Shown here one piece after another: positions 28,150-38,954 of a stretch of 64,000 nucleotides of DNA. The first letter of the stretch is position 1, and each line of letters opens with the position of its first letter. The translations under genes and the position numbers were made by a program. Origin of the DNA: Azoarcus olearius (GTDB lineage: Bacteria; Pseudomonadota; Gammaproteobacteria; Burkholderiales; Rhodocyclaceae); NCBI RefSeq assembly GCF_001682385.1, contig NZ_CP016210.1, forward strand, positions 1,054,001 through 1,118,000, read 5' to 3'. The notes beneath the pieces were generated by a model that saw only the letters and a program-made list of their open reading frames with translations, was not told where the DNA came from and made no database searches.

Positions 28150-29121
28150 ATGTCGCTGATCAAGCCCGCCGCCCGCATGCTTGCCGCGCTGGCCTTGTGC
28201 CTGCCGTTCGCCACCCTGGTCGCCGCCCAGCAGAAGTCGGTCGCCGTGACCGCCATCGTGGAGCATCCGGCCCTCGATGCGGTGCGCGATGGGGTCAAGG
28301 ACGCGCTCGCCAAGGCCGGCTACGAGGACGGCAAGAATCTCAGGTGGCAGTATCAGAGCGCCCAGGGCAACACCGGCACGGCGGCCCAGATCGCGCGCAA
28401 GTTCGTTGGTGACCAGCCGGACGTCATCGTCGCGATCGCGACCCCGTCGGCGCAGGCGGTGGTGGCAGCGACCAAGCAGGTGCCGGTGGTCTATTCGGGC
28501 GTCACCGATCCGGTGGCCGCGCAGCTCGTGCCGGGCATGGGGCCCTCGGGCAGCAATGTCACCGGCGTGTCGGACATGCTGGCGCTGGACAAGCAGGTCG
28601 AGCTGATCCGTCGCGTGGTGCCCGCGGCCAAGCGCGTCGGCATGGTCTACAACCCGGGCGAGGCCAACTCGGTCGTGGTGGTGAAGGCGCTGCGGGAGCT
28701 GCTGCCCAAGCACGGCATGAGCCTGGTAGAGGCCGCCGCGCCGCGCTCGGTCGACGTCGGCTCTGCGGCGCGCAGCCTCACCGGCAAGGTCGACGTGATC
28801 TACACCAACACCGATAACAACGTGGTTTCGGCCTACGAGTCGCTCGTCAAGGTCGGCAACGACGCCAAGATTCCGCTGGTTGCCGCTGACACCGACAGCG
28901 TCAAGCGTGGCGCGATCGCGGCGGTGGGGATCAACTACCGTGACCTCGGCGAGCAGACCGGGCGCATGGTCGTGCGCATCCTCAAAGGCGAACAGCCGGG
29001 CGCCATGGCGTCCGAGACCAGTTCCAAGCTCGAACTGTTCGTCAATCCCGCCGCGGCGAAGAAGCAGGGCGTGCAGTTGTCGGACGAGTTGCTGAAGTCG
29101 GCCGCCAGAATCATCGAATAA
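28150..29121 (+). CDS. ABC transporter substrate-binding protein (PF04392, TrpX-like)
   Basis: The 323-aa periplasmic protein has a signal peptide ending LVAAQ and two Rossmann lobes. Family segments include VTAIVEHPALDAVRDGVKDAL, IATPSAQAVVAATKQVPVVY and IPLVAADTDSVKRGAIAAVG. Related proteins bind aromatic amino acids, but ligand is not proven here. GAGGAG precedes the ATG. It is the first gene of a three-gene importer operon. Confidence 0.9.
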   Translation: MSLIKPAARMLAALALCLPFATLVAAQQKSVAVTAIVEHPALDAVRDGVKDALAKAGYEDGKNLRWQYQSAQGNTGTAAQIARKFVGDQPDVIVAIATPSAQAVVAATKQVPVVYSGVTDPVAAQLVPGMGPSGSNVTGVSDMLALDKQVELIRRVVPAAKRVGMVYNPGEANSVVVVKALRELLPKHGMSLVEAAAPRSVDVGSAARSLTGKVDVIYTNTDNNVVSAYESLVKVGNDAKIPLVAADTDSVKRGAIAAVGINYRDLGEQTGRMVVRILKGEQPGAMASETSSKLELFVNPAAAKKQGVQLSDELLKSAARIIE

Positions 29122-29196
29122 GACCTTCCCGTTCGCGCTTCCGCTGCGCCGCACCGGCGCGCGGGAGGCGCGGATCATCCCTCCCGGTATTCCAAG

Positions 29197-30087
29197 ATGT
29201 CGCTCTATACCCTGCTCGGCGCGTTCGAGATCGGGCTGATTTTCAGCCTGGTCGCGCTGGGCGTTTTCATCTCTTTCCGCCTGCTGCGTTTTCCGGACCT
29301 CACCGTAGACGGCAGCTTTCCACTCGGCGGCGCGGTGGCCGCCACGCTGATCGCGTCCGGCCACGATCCCTTCGTTGCCACTGCGGCCGCGGCGCTCGCC
29401 GGGGCCCTCGCGGGTCTGCTGACGGGCTGGCTGAACGTGCGCCTGAAGATCATGGACCTGCTGGCCAGCATCCTGGTGATGATCGCGCTGTACTCGATCA
29501 ATCTGCGGGTGATGGGGCGGCCCAACGTGCCTTTGATCACCGAGCCGACCGTGTTTGCGCTGCTGCAGCCGGAGTCGCTTGCCGACTATGTGTTCCGGCC
29601 GCTGTTGCTGGTGGGCGTGGTGGTGGTGGCCAAGCTCGGGCTCGACTGGTTCTTTACCACCGAACTCGGACTGGCGATGCGCGCCACCGGCTCCAATCCG
29701 CGCATGGCGCGCGCCCAGGGGGCGAATACCGGGCGCATGCTGCTGGGCGGCATGGCCTTGTCGAATGCGCTGGTCGGGCTTGCCGGTGCGCTGTTCGCGC
29801 AGACCCAGGGCGGGGCGGACATCTCGATGGGGGTCGGCACGATCGTGATCGGGCTGGCCGCGGTGATCGTCGGCGAAAGCATCCTGCCTTCGCGCAAGCT
29901 GGTTCTCGCCACGCTGGCGGTGATCGCCGGCGCCATCGTCTACCGCTTCTTCATCGCGCTGGCGCTCAACAGCGACTTCATCGGCCTGCAGGCGCAGGAC
30001 CTCAACCTGGTGACCGCGGCGCTGGTAACCGTGGCGCTGGTGTTGCCGATGGCCAAGCGCCGCCTGCCCGGCCGCAAGGGGAGCTGA
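29197..30087 (+). CDS. ABC transporter permease (TrpY/branched-chain type)
   Basis: The 296-aa membrane protein has about 8-9 hydrophobic segments, with FRLLRFPDLTVDGSFPLGGA near the N-terminus and the coupling-loop region RATGSNPRMARAQG. It is the single permease for the binding protein upstream and ATPase downstream, which starts 1 nt after its stop. Two copies would form the channel (family knowledge). Confidence 0.9.
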   Translation: MSLYTLLGAFEIGLIFSLVALGVFISFRLLRFPDLTVDGSFPLGGAVAATLIASGHDPFVATAAAALAGALAGLLTGWLNVRLKIMDLLASILVMIALYSINLRVMGRPNVPLITEPTVFALLQPESLADYVFRPLLLVGVVVVAKLGLDWFFTTELGLAMRATGSNPRMARAQGANTGRMLLGGMALSNALVGLAGALFAQTQGGADISMGVGTIVIGLAAVIVGESILPSRKLVLATLAVIAGAIVYRFFIALALNSDFIGLQAQDLNLVTAALVTVALVLPMAKRRLPGRKGS

Positions 30088-30088
30088 G

Positions 30089-30883
30089 ATGCTGCGCGCA
30101 CAGGATCTTCACATGACCTTCAACGCCGGCACGCCGATCGAAACGCGTGCGCTGCGTGGCTTGTCGCTCGAGATTCCGAGCGGCCAGTTCGTCACCGTGA
30201 TCGGCTCCAACGGAGCCGGCAAATCGACCTTCCTCAACGCCGTGTCCGGCGACATGGCGGTGGATCGCGGCGTCATCGAAATCGACGGCAAGGACGTCAC
30301 CCGACAGCCGGTGTGGGCGCGCGCGAGCCGCGTCGCGCGGGTGTTCCAGGACCCGATGGCGGGCACCTGTGAAGACCTCAGCATCGAGGAGAACATGGCG
30401 CTGGCCGATCTGCGCGGCAGCGGGCGCGGATTCGGGCGCGCGGTGAAGGGCGCGCGGCGCGAGGCCTACCGGGCGCACCTGGCCACGCTGGGGCTGGGTC
30501 TCGAGAACCGCCTGTCGGATCGCATCGGGCTGCTGTCCGGTGGTCAGCGCCAGGCGGTGAGCCTGCTGATGGCCGCGCTGCGGCCGTCGCGCATCCTGCT
30601 GCTGGATGAGCACACCGCGGCGCTCGATCCGCGTACCGCCGATTTCGTGCTTCAGCTCACGGCCCGCATCGTCGCCGAACACAAGCTCACGACGATGATG
30701 GTAACCCACAGCATGCGCCAGGCGCTCGACGTGGGCGAACGCACCGTGATGCTGCATCAGGGGCGCGTGGTGCTCGATGTCTCCGGCAAGGAGCGTGAAG
30801 GCCTGGATGTCACCGATCTGCTGGCAATGTTCGAGCGCGTGCGCGGCGAAAAGCTGGACGACGACGCGCTGCTGCTGGGCTGA
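30089..30883 (+). CDS. ABC transporter ATP-binding protein (TrpZ-like)
   Basis: The 264-aa ATPase has Walker A GSNGAGKST, signature LSGGQRQ, Walker B ILLLDEHTAAL and the switch His in VTHSMRQ. It energises the permease encoded immediately upstream. It is the last gene of the operon; the groE promoter follows after 66 nt. Confidence 0.93.
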   Translation: MLRAQDLHMTFNAGTPIETRALRGLSLEIPSGQFVTVIGSNGAGKSTFLNAVSGDMAVDRGVIEIDGKDVTRQPVWARASRVARVFQDPMAGTCEDLSIEENMALADLRGSGRGFGRAVKGARREAYRAHLATLGLGLENRLSDRIGLLSGGQRQAVSLLMAALRPSRILLLDEHTAALDPRTADFVLQLTARIVAEHKLTTMMVTHSMRQALDVGERTVMLHQGRVVLDVSGKEREGLDVTDLLAMFERVRGEKLDDDALLLG

Positions 30884-30949
30884 GCGGCCGCCGCAGCGTG
30901 CGCCCTGCTGCCGTCGGCAGGGCGCGCGCAGATATCGATATTCCCGTAC

Positions 30950-30978
30950 TTGAAATCGCCATCCGCCGTCCCTATTAT
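30950..30978 (+). promoter_or_regulatory. sigma-70 promoter of groESL
   Basis: TTGAAA (30950-30955), a 17-nt spacer and TATTAT (30973-30978) form a strong housekeeping promoter. The CIRCE operator begins at the end of the -10, so HrcA binding would block initiation. Confidence 0.8.
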
Positions 30979-31004
30979 TAGCACTCGTTGGCAGCGAGTG
31001 CTAA
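30978..31004 (+). promoter_or_regulatory. CIRCE element (HrcA operator)
   Basis: TTAGCACTC (30978-30986), nine nt, and GAGTGCTAA (30996-31004) match the CIRCE consensus perfectly. HrcA represses groE through this element and releases it on heat shock. hrcA is not in this window. Confidence 0.97.
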
Positions 31005-31094
31005 CAGTCGCGGCGATGCCGCGGCCACCAGCGAATTTCATTCTGCGGGCGCTGCCCGTGTTGTCAGTTGAATCGAAAAGAAGGAGTGAGATCC

Positions 31095-31385
31095 ATGAAG
31101 ATTCGTCCCTTGCATGATCGCGTGATCGTCAAGCGTCTGGAAGCCGAACGCAAGACCGCCAGCGGCATCGTGATCCCCGACTCCGCGGGCGAAAAGCCCG
31201 ACCAGGGCGAAGTCCTGGCGGTCGGTAACGGCAAGATCCTGGACGACGGCAAGGTCCGCCCGATGGCCGTTCAGGTCGGCGACAAGGTGCTGTTCGGCAA
31301 GTACGCCGGCCAGTCCGTGAAGGTCGAGGGCGAAGAGCTGCTCGTCATGCGCGAAGAAGACATCATGGGTGTGGTCGAGGCCTGA
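31095..31385 (+). CDS. groS: co-chaperonin GroES
   Basis: The 96-aa heptameric lid of GroEL starts [18 protein letters not shown] and contains the mobile loop [25 protein letters not shown] lies correctly before ATG 31095. It is co-transcribed with groL, which starts 48 nt after its stop. Confidence 0.98.
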   Translation: MKIRPLHDRVIVKRLEAERKTASGIVIPDSAGEKPDQGEVLAVGNGKILDDGKVRPMAVQVGDKVLFGKYAGQSVKVEGEELLVMREEDIMGVVEA

Positions 31386-31430
31386 GCCTCCCGCCGGTTC
31401 TGATTCCCATCCCCGAATTCAAGGAGTTGA

Positions 31431-33083
<1,653 letters not shown>

Positions 33084-33124
33084 TGCCCAGTCCGGTGGCG
33101 GCGGTTGCCGCCACCCGCAGTTCG

Positions 33125-33156
33125 ACGGCCCCGCTTCGGCGGGGCCGTTGTCGTTT
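33125..33156 (+). terminator. groESL terminator hairpin
   Basis: A 10-bp GC-rich stem (33125-33134 with 33139-33148) is capped by a UUCG tetraloop closed by C-G, an extra-stable hairpin. The following sequence (TTGTCGTTT) is only moderately T-rich. The remaining ~210 nt to the next gene show no gene or other clear signal. Confidence 0.7.
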
Positions 33157-33368
33157 ACGGCGCGGCACAGGCGGGCATGGGCGCATGCGGCCTGACGTGG
33201 GATAATCGTTGCGAGGGAAAAAAGGCGGCAGGGAGTCGTCGCAGGACGATCGACTCCCTGGAACGTCGCAAACCGGACGGCGCGGCGTTCCCGAAGACCG
33301 AGTAAAAGGAGAACAGCGGAACGCACCTTAGGCGGATCCGCTTACACGCAACTTACATCCAAAGCTCT

Positions 33369-34055
33369 ATGCGCATTCTTCTGGCGGAAGACGACCCCGT
33401 CATTGCCGACGGCATCGTGCGGGCGCTCAAGCGCGGGGGGTACGCGGTGGATCACGTGGGCAATGGCGCCGAAGCCGACACCGCGGTGGCGTCGCAGCCT
33501 TTCGATCTGCTGATCCTCGACCTCGGCCTGCCGCGCCTGCCCGGCATCGAAGTGCTGAAACGGCTGCGGGCGCGCAAGTCCGCGCTGCCGGTGCTGATCC
33601 TCACTGCGCAGGATGGCGTCGAGGACCGTGTCCGCGGGCTCGATGCGGGGGCCGACGATTACCTGACCAAGCCCTTTGCGCTGCCGGAACTCGAGGCGCG
33701 GGTGCGGGCACTGACGCGGCGCGGCACCGGGCAGCCGCGCTGCATCGAAGTGGGGAACCTGAGCTACGACCAGGCCGACCGCGTGGTAAAGATCTGCGGT
33801 CAGGTGGTGGAGTTGTCGGCGCGTGAGATCGGCCTGCTCGAGGTCTTCATCCTGCGTGTCGGGCGCCTGGTCAGCAAGGACCAACTCGTGGATCACCTGT
33901 GCGGCTGGGGCGAAGAGGTATCGAGCAACGCCATCGAGGTCTACGTTCATCGCCTGCGCAAGAAGCTGGAGGCAAGCGGGGTGCGCATCGTGACCGTGCG
34001 CGGGCTGGGGTATTGCCTGGAAAACCCCGATGCGGCCCCGACGCAAAAAGTCTGA
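33369..34055 (+). CDS. OmpR-family response regulator (TctD/QseB-like)
   Basis: The 228-aa regulator has a receiver domain with acidic pocket AEDDP, phospho-acceptor D51 (LLILDLGLP) and K in DDYLTKPF. A C-terminal winged-helix follows (SNAIEVYVHRLRKKLEASG, VRGLGYCLE). It overlaps the histidine kinase gene by 26 nt. The pair lies upstream of DUF485-actP on the same strand and may control acetate or carboxylate uptake (inference). Confidence 0.93.
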   Translation: MRILLAEDDPVIADGIVRALKRGGYAVDHVGNGAEADTAVASQPFDLLILDLGLPRLPGIEVLKRLRARKSALPVLILTAQDGVEDRVRGLDAGADDYLTKPFALPELEARVRALTRRGTGQPRCIEVGNLSYDQADRVVKICGQVVELSAREIGLLEVFILRVGRLVSKDQLVDHLCGWGEEVSSNAIEVYVHRLRKKLEASGVRIVTVRGLGYCLENPDAAPTQKV

Positions 34056-35514
34056 CCGGAACAGCGCCGGCCGTCGCGTTCCCGGCCAGCCGAACTCGCT
34101 GTTCGGCGAGATCCTCGACTGGATGCTCGCGCCGCTGCTGTTTCTGTGGCCGATCTCCATCATCGTCACCCATAACGTGGCCGACAACATTGCCAACCAG
34201 CCCTACGATCGCGCGCTGGCGGACAGCGTGCGCTCGCTGGCGCGGCTGGTGGTGGTCGAGGGGGGCGAGATCTCTGTGCAGTTTCCAGGCCCGCCGCGCG
34301 CGTTTTTCCGCGCCGACCAGGACGACGCGGTGTATTACCAGGTGGCGAACCAGTCGGGCGAGACCCTGACCGGCGACCGCGAAATACCCTGGGTGCCGCC
34401 ACCTCCGCGGCTGCTGGCGGAGGAGGTGCTGTTCCGCGACGAGGTGATCCACGGCGAGGAGGCGCGGGTCGCCTATCAGTTCCTCAAGGCCTGGCCCGAG
34501 CCGGCCAGCCCGCTGGTGCTGGTGCAGGTGGCGGAGACACGCAACAAACGCTCTGACCTTGCCTCGCGCGTCGTCACCGGCGTGCTGCTGCCGCAGTTCG
34601 CGATCATTCCGCTGGCCGTCGTGCTGGTCTGGGTCGGGCTGACGCGCGGCATCGCGCCGCTCAATCGCCTGCAGAGCCTGATCCGGCGCCGGCGTCCTAC
34701 CGACCTCTCGCCCATCGTTCCGGCGAGCGTGCCGGAAGAGGTGCGGCCGCTGATCGTTGCGTTCAACGACATGATGGCGCGGCTGGAGGAGAACCTGCAG
34801 GCGCAACAGCGTTTCATCGCCGATGCGGCCCACCAGATGCGCACCCCGCTGACCGGGCTGAAGATGCAGACCGACCTCGCGCTGCTCGAGAACGATCCCG
34901 AACAACTGCGCGCCTCGCTCACCCACATCGCGGACAGCGCCGACCGCGCGAGCCACCTCATCAACCAGCTGCTGTCGCTTGCGCGGGCCGAGGCGAGCTT
35001 CGAGAAGCTGTATACGGTGGAGCCGGTCGATCTCGAAGCCGTTGTCCGGGAAGTGGCGCAGGAGCTGTTTCCGCGTGCGCTGGCGAAGGGAATCGATCTC
35101 GGCGTGGAGAGCAGTGGCCAGGTGCTACAGGTGGAAGGCAACAGTGTGCTGCTGCGCGAACTGGTCAAGAACCTGGTCGACAACGCGATCAAATACACCC
35201 CGGCCGGGGGCAGCGTGACTGCGCGGACCCGGGTGGCTGGCGCCCCCATCCTGGAGGTGGAGGACACGGGCGTGGGAATCCCCGAGGCCGACCGGGAGCG
35301 CGTCTTCGAGCGTTTCTACCGGGTGCTCGGCAGCGGTGCTGACGGCTCCGGGCTGGGACTCCCGATCGTGCGCGAAATCGCGGAACTGCATCGGGCCGCC
35401 GTCACCCTCAGCCCCAATCCCGCGGGGCAGGGAACCTTGGCCCAGGTGGTCTTTCCCCGCACTCACCATCCCGCCCCACCATCTATACACGGCGACTTCT
35501 TTCCGCTTGGATAA
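34030..35514 (+). CDS. sensor histidine kinase (TctE-like, 2CSK_N sensor)
   Basis: The 494-aa membrane kinase has an N-terminal helix (ILDWMLAPLLFLWPISIIV), a periplasmic sensor of the TctE/2CSK_N type, a second TM near 185-205, HAMP, then H268 in DAAHQMRTPLTGLK. The ATP-binding boxes are LVDNAIKYTPAGG, DTGVGIPEADRERVFERFYR and GSGLGLPIVREIA. TctE relatives sense tricarboxylates. It is the partner of the overlapping response regulator. Confidence 0.92.
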   Translation: MRPRRKKSDRNSAGRRVPGQPNSLFGEILDWMLAPLLFLWPISIIVTHNVADNIANQPYDRALADSVRSLARLVVVEGGEISVQFPGPPRAFFRADQDDAVYYQVANQSGETLTGDREIPWVPPPPRLLAEEVLFRDEVIHGEEARVAYQFLKAWPEPASPLVLVQVAETRNKRSDLASRVVTGVLLPQFAIIPLAVVLVWVGLTRGIAPLNRLQSLIRRRRPTDLSPIVPASVPEEVRPLIVAFNDMMARLEENLQAQQRFIADAAHQMRTPLTGLKMQTDLALLENDPEQLRASLTHIADSADRASHLINQLLSLARAEASFEKLYTVEPVDLEAVVREVAQELFPRALAKGIDLGVESSGQVLQVEGNSVLLRELVKNLVDNAIKYTPAGGSVTARTRVAGAPILEVEDTGVGIPEADRERVFERFYRVLGSGADGSGLGLPIVREIAELHRAAVTLSPNPAGQGTLAQVVFPRTHHPAPPSIHGDFFPLG

Positions 35515-35539
35515 GGTGGAATAATAAATAAAATCTATT

Positions 35540-35589
35540 AATCCATCAGGTGGATTTTAAGAATTCTGTAAGGTATTGTTGTACAACAA
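35540..35589 (+). promoter_or_regulatory. two inverted repeats upstream of DUF485-actP
   Basis: AATCCA (35540-35545) and TGGATT (35551-35556) form a dyad with a 5-nt spacer. TTGTTGTACAACAA (35576-35589) is a perfect 14-bp palindrome. Both lie in an AT-rich patch between the kinase gene and the DUF485 gene. They look like operators rather than terminators because no T run follows. The binding protein is unknown. Confidence 0.5.
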
Positions 35590-35689
35590 CTTTTGTTGCT
35601 AGGCGTAAGCACGTCGTAAGTCTCCGCCGCTAACTTGGCCTGGTCCGGGCGCAAGCTCGGCCCGACCAATAGCGTTAAAGGAGGGAGAC

Positions 35690-35998
35690 ATGCAAGACGA
35701 CCTGGTAGCAAAAATCGTCGCAAATCCGAAGTACCAGCGCCTCACCAGCGCCCGTTCCAGCTTCGGCTGGCTGCTCACCGCGATCATGATGATCGTCTAC
35801 TACGGCTACACGGCCATCATCGCCTTCGACAAGGAGCTGTTTCACCAGCGCATCGGCGAAGGCGTGATGACCTTGGGCATCCCCGTAGGCTTCGGCGTCA
35901 TCGTGTTCACCATCGTGATCACCGGCATCTACGTCCGCCGCGCGAACGCCGAGTTCGATGCGCTGACCCAGGACATCGTGAAGGAGAGCGGCAAATGA
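35690..35998 (+). CDS. DUF485 small membrane protein (YjcH-like)
   Basis: The 102-aa protein has two transmembrane helices ([20 protein letters not shown] and [16 protein letters not shown]). DUF485 proteins are encoded with actP-type symporters and are thought to be auxiliary subunits. AAAGGAGGG precedes the ATG. Its stop overlaps the actP start (ATGA), so translation is coupled. Confidence 0.92.
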   Translation: MQDDLVAKIVANPKYQRLTSARSSFGWLLTAIMMIVYYGYTAIIAFDKELFHQRIGEGVMTLGIPVGFGVIVFTIVITGIYVRRANAEFDALTQDIVKESGK

Positions 35999-37713
35999 TC
36001 GGTCGTTTCGCCCGTATTTCCGGCGGCCTCGCGCTCGCCACCCTGTCTGTCGCGGCGTTCGCGGCAGGCGCCGATCTCGGCCAGGCCGAGAAGCAGGCCA
36101 CCAACTGGACCGCGATCATCATGTTCGCGGTGTTCGTCGTGGCGACCCTGTTCATCACCAAGTGGGCAGCTGCCAAGACCAAATCCGCGGCTGATTTCTA
36201 CACCGCGGGCGGCGGCATCACCGGCTTCCAGAACGGCCTCGCCATCGCTGGCGACTACATGTCGGCGGCGTCCTTCCTCGGTATTTCCGCCGCGGTGATG
36301 ATGAACGGCTACGACGGCCTGATCTACTCGATCGGCTTCCTGGTCGGCTGGCCGGTCATCACCTTCCTGATGGCGGAACGCCTGCGCAACCTCGGCAAGT
36401 TCACCTTCGCCGACGTGGCCGCCTACCGCTTCAAGCAGACCCCGATCCGCGCCTTCGCTGCCTCCGGCACGCTGGTCGTGGTGGCCTTCTACCTGATCGC
36501 GCAGATGGTCGGTGCCGGCCAGCTCATCAAGCTGCTGTTCGGCCTGGAGTACTGGATGGCTGTGGTCATCGTCGGCGCGCTGATGATGGTCTACGTGCTG
36601 TTCGGCGGCATGACCGCGACCACCTGGGTGCAGATCATCAAGGCCTGCCTGCTGCTCGGCGGTGCGAGCTTCATGGCCTTCATGGTGCTGCTGAACTACG
36701 GCTTCTCGCCCGAAAAGCTGTTTGCCGCCGCAGTTGAAGTGAAGGCTGGCGTGGCCACGGCTGCCGGCAAGACGCCGGAAGAGGCTGCAACCCTCGGCCA
36801 GGCGATCATGGGTCCCGGCTCGTTCATCAAGGACCCGATCTCGGCGATCTCCTTCGGCATGGCGCTGATGTTCGGTACCGCTGGCCTGCCGCACATCCTG
36901 ATGCGCTTCTTCACCGTGCCGGACGCCAAGGAAGCCCGCAAGTCGGTGTTCTGGGCCACCACCTGGATCGGCTACTTCTACATCCTGACCTTCATCATCG
37001 GCTTCGGCGCGATCGTGCTGGTGTCCACCAACCCGCAGTTCCTCGATGCCAAGGGCGGCCTGCTCGGCGGTGGCAACATGGCGGCGATCCACCTCGCCAA
37101 CGCGGTCGGCGGCAACATCTTCCTCGGCTTCATCTCGGCGGTGGCGTTCGCGACCATCCTCGCGGTGGTGGCGGGCCTGACGCTGTCCGGTGCCTCGGCG
37201 GTGTCGCATGACCTCTACGCCACGGTGTTCAAGAACGGCAACGCGGATTCGGCTGCCGAACTGCGTGTCTCGCGCATCACCACGATCTGCCTCGGCGTCA
37301 TCGCGGTTGTGCTGGGCATCGCCTTCGAGAAGCAGAACATCGCCTTCATGGTGTCGCTGGCCTTCGCGATCGCGGCTTCGGCCAACTTCCCGGTGCTGTT
37401 CATGTCGGTGCTGTGGAAGGATTGCACCACCCGCGGCGCATGCTGGGGCGGCTTCCTCGGCCTGATCACTGCCGTCGGGCTGACCGTCGTGTCGCCCTCG
37501 GTGTGGGAAGCCACGCTGGGTAACCCGAAGGGTTCGGCGCTGTTCCCCTACACCTCGCCGGCCCTGTTCTCGATGGCGGCGGGCTTCCTCGGCATCTGGC
37601 TGTTCTCCATCCTGGACAACAGCGCCCGCGCCAAGGAAGACCGTGCAGGCTACCTTGCCCAGTCGGTGCGTTCCGAAACCGGTATCGGTGCGGCTGCGGC
37701 TTCGGCCCACTAA
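35995..37713 (+). CDS. actP: acetate/cation symporter ActP
   Basis: The 572-aa solute:sodium symporter family protein has a cleavable-looking leader ([20 protein letters not shown]), then about 13 transmembrane segments. Family features include [20 protein letters not shown] and [20 protein letters not shown]. It imports acetate and similar short carboxylates with a cation. The start overlaps the DUF485 stop. The upstream two-component pair may regulate it. Confidence 0.94.
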   Translation: MIGRFARISGGLALATLSVAAFAAGADLGQAEKQATNWTAIIMFAVFVVATLFITKWAAAKTKSAADFYTAGGGITGFQNGLAIAGDYMSAASFLGISAAVMMNGYDGLIYSIGFLVGWPVITFLMAERLRNLGKFTFADVAAYRFKQTPIRAFAASGTLVVVAFYLIAQMVGAGQLIKLLFGLEYWMAVVIVGALMMVYVLFGGMTATTWVQIIKACLLLGGASFMAFMVLLNYGFSPEKLFAAAVEVKAGVATAAGKTPEEAATLGQAIMGPGSFIKDPISAISFGMALMFGTAGLPHILMRFFTVPDAKEARKSVFWATTWIGYFYILTFIIGFGAIVLVSTNPQFLDAKGGLLGGGNMAAIHLANAVGGNIFLGFISAVAFATILAVVAGLTLSGASAVSHDLYATVFKNGNADSAAELRVSRITTICLGVIAVVLGIAFEKQNIAFMVSLAFAIAASANFPVLFMSVLWKDCTTRGACWGGFLGLITAVGLTVVSPSVWEATLGNPKGSALFPYTSPALFSMAAGFLGIWLFSILDNSARAKEDRAGYLAQSVRSETGIGAAAASAH

Positions 37714-37752
37714 GCAGGCAGGGCCCGGTTAGCGCCGGGCCCATGTGGAAAG

Positions 37753-37784
37753 AAAAAGCGGAGATCCGGTGATCTCCGCTTTTT
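37753..37784 (+). terminator. intrinsic terminator after actP (probably bidirectional)
   Basis: A 14-bp perfect stem (37753-37766 with 37771-37784) with loop CGGT has an A run on its 5' side and T run on its 3' side. It can end actP on + and the response regulator on -. A second GC-rich hairpin (37721-37742) lies just upstream. Confidence 0.9.
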
Positions 37785-37826
37785 CCTTTTTTGCTTCCCG
37801 GTCGCGTGAAGCTGGTCGGCAGCGAC

Positions 37827-38498
37827 TCAGCCGGGCGCGTCCTCGCCGGCGACAGCCTGGAGTTCCAGCCGGTAGCCGAAGCCGCGCACGGTACGGATCA
37901 GTACCCCCGCGGGTTCCAGTCTGGGGCGGAGGCGGGAGATGTACACCTCGGCGGCATTGCCGCCGCTGTCCGCCTGCAGGCGGTCCTTCGCGACCGTACG
38001 CCCGTCCGCCGCGACCAGTGCTTCGAGAATCTCCCATTCCCGTCCGGTGAGCGGCAGTGCCTGTCCGTTGAGGGAGGCGAGCCGGCCGTCGGCGTCCAGC
38101 ATGATCGGCCCGAAGCGCATCTCGTCACCGATCCGGTAGGGCCCGCGGCGCAGCACCGCGCGCATCCGCGCGGTGATCTCGGAAATCTCCGCCGGCTTGA
38201 CCACATAATCGTCGGCGCCAAGGTCGAGACCGTGGATGCGGTCCTCTAGCGCCTGGCGGGCACTGATGAAGATCACGGGGGTTGTCTGCCGCCGGCTTCG
38301 CAAACGCCGCACCAGCTCGTATCCGTTCACGCCTGCGAGGTTGACTTCCACTAGGGCAAAGTCGAACGGGCTGTGTTGCAGGAGGCCGTCCGCCGCGGTG
38401 CCGTCGGCCGCAACGGTGACCTGATCGCCCCGCGTGCGCAGGAAGGCCGCAAGCGGGCGCGTGAAGCGGTCGTCGTCGTCCGCCACCAGGATGTGCAT
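37827..38498 (-). CDS. orphan OmpR-family response regulator with Glu at the phospho-acceptor position
   Basis: The 223-aa protein has a receiver domain (VADDDDRF acidic pocket, SAR, K in YVVKPAE) and a C-terminal winged helix (AAEVYISRLRPRLEPAG, VRGFGYRLE). The segment FDFALVEVNLAGVNG aligns with the usual LLDLMLPGMDG block, so E51 replaces the phospho-accepting Asp. The GAA codon is clear in the sequence. No histidine kinase is adjacent. It is probably constitutively active or phosphorylation-independent (inference). It lies next to tRNA-Phe. Confidence 0.88.
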   Translation of the reverse strand: MHILVADDDDRFTRPLAAFLRTRGDQVTVAADGTAADGLLQHSPFDFALVEVNLAGVNGYELVRRLRSRRQTTPVIFISARQALEDRIHGLDLGADDYVVKPAEISEITARMRAVLRRGPYRIGDEMRFGPIMLDADGRLASLNGQALPLTGREWEILEALVAADGRTVAKDRLQADSGGNAAEVYISRLRPRLEPAGVLIRTVRGFGYRLELQAVAGEDAPG

Positions 38499-38579
38499 CG
38501 TGTTCTGCCTTGGGAGTGTTCCCGCATGAGGCGGAAAGCCTTCGCCGCCGTCCTTTCGAGGCCGGGAATGAAATCATGC

Positions 38580-38607
38580 TTGACGTCTGGCGATAGCTCA
38601 CTATAAT
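38580..38607 (+). promoter_or_regulatory. promoter of tRNA-Phe
   Basis: TTGACG (38580-38585), a 16-nt spacer and a perfect TATAAT (38602-38607) end 12 nt before the tRNA. A GC-rich discriminator-like stretch (ACGCGC) follows. Confidence 0.8.
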
Positions 38608-38619
38608 ACGCGCTTCTTT

Positions 38620-38695
38620 GGCCAGTTAGCTCAGTTGGTAGAGCAGCGGATTGAAAATCCGCGTGTCCGTGGTTCGATTCCGCGACTGGCCACCA
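38620..38695 (+). tRNA. tRNA-Phe (anticodon GAA)
   Basis: The 76-nt cloverleaf has acceptor arms GGCCAGT and ACTGGCC, encoded CCA at 38693-38695, D-loop TAGCTCAGTTGGTAGAG, anticodon stem-loop GGATTGAAAATCC and T-loop GGTTCGATTCC. It is the probable attachment site of the island that starts just downstream: a tyrosine integrase gene begins 260 nt away. Confidence 0.97.
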
Positions 38696-38705
38696 AGAAT
38701 TATCA

Positions 38706-38746
38706 AGCACTTAGCCCAGCCCATAAAGCTGGGCTAAGTGCTTTTT
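38706..38746 (+). terminator. intrinsic terminator after tRNA-Phe
   Basis: A 15-bp perfect stem (38706-38720 with 38728-38742) with a 7-nt loop runs into TTTTT (38742-38746). Confidence 0.93.
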
Positions 38747-38863
38747 GTGCCTTGTTCTGACGTTTTTCTGTCAAACGGGCCGGTGGCCGATGGCGTTTGC
38801 ATGCGCTCCAGTGCGCACTTGCAGCGCATGTCGACGGTTCATCCCCACCGTGTGCACCTATAC

Positions 38864-38888
38864 GCAACTCCAACTTTCGTGGAGTTGC
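38864..38888 (+). repeat. 9-bp inverted repeat upstream of the integrase
   Basis: GCAACTCCA (38864-38872) and TGGAGTTGC (38880-38888) form a perfect dyad with a 7-nt spacer, 66 nt before int. It could be an operator for integrase control or an arm-type recombinase site. There is no T run, so it is not an obvious terminator. The rest of 38747-38954 shows no convincing gene. Confidence 0.5.
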
Positions 38889-38954
38889 TCATGTATCTGT
38901 TCATAGCCCTTTTCATGACCCCTTCCGAGGCACTTGCCTCGAAAGGTGGACGCC

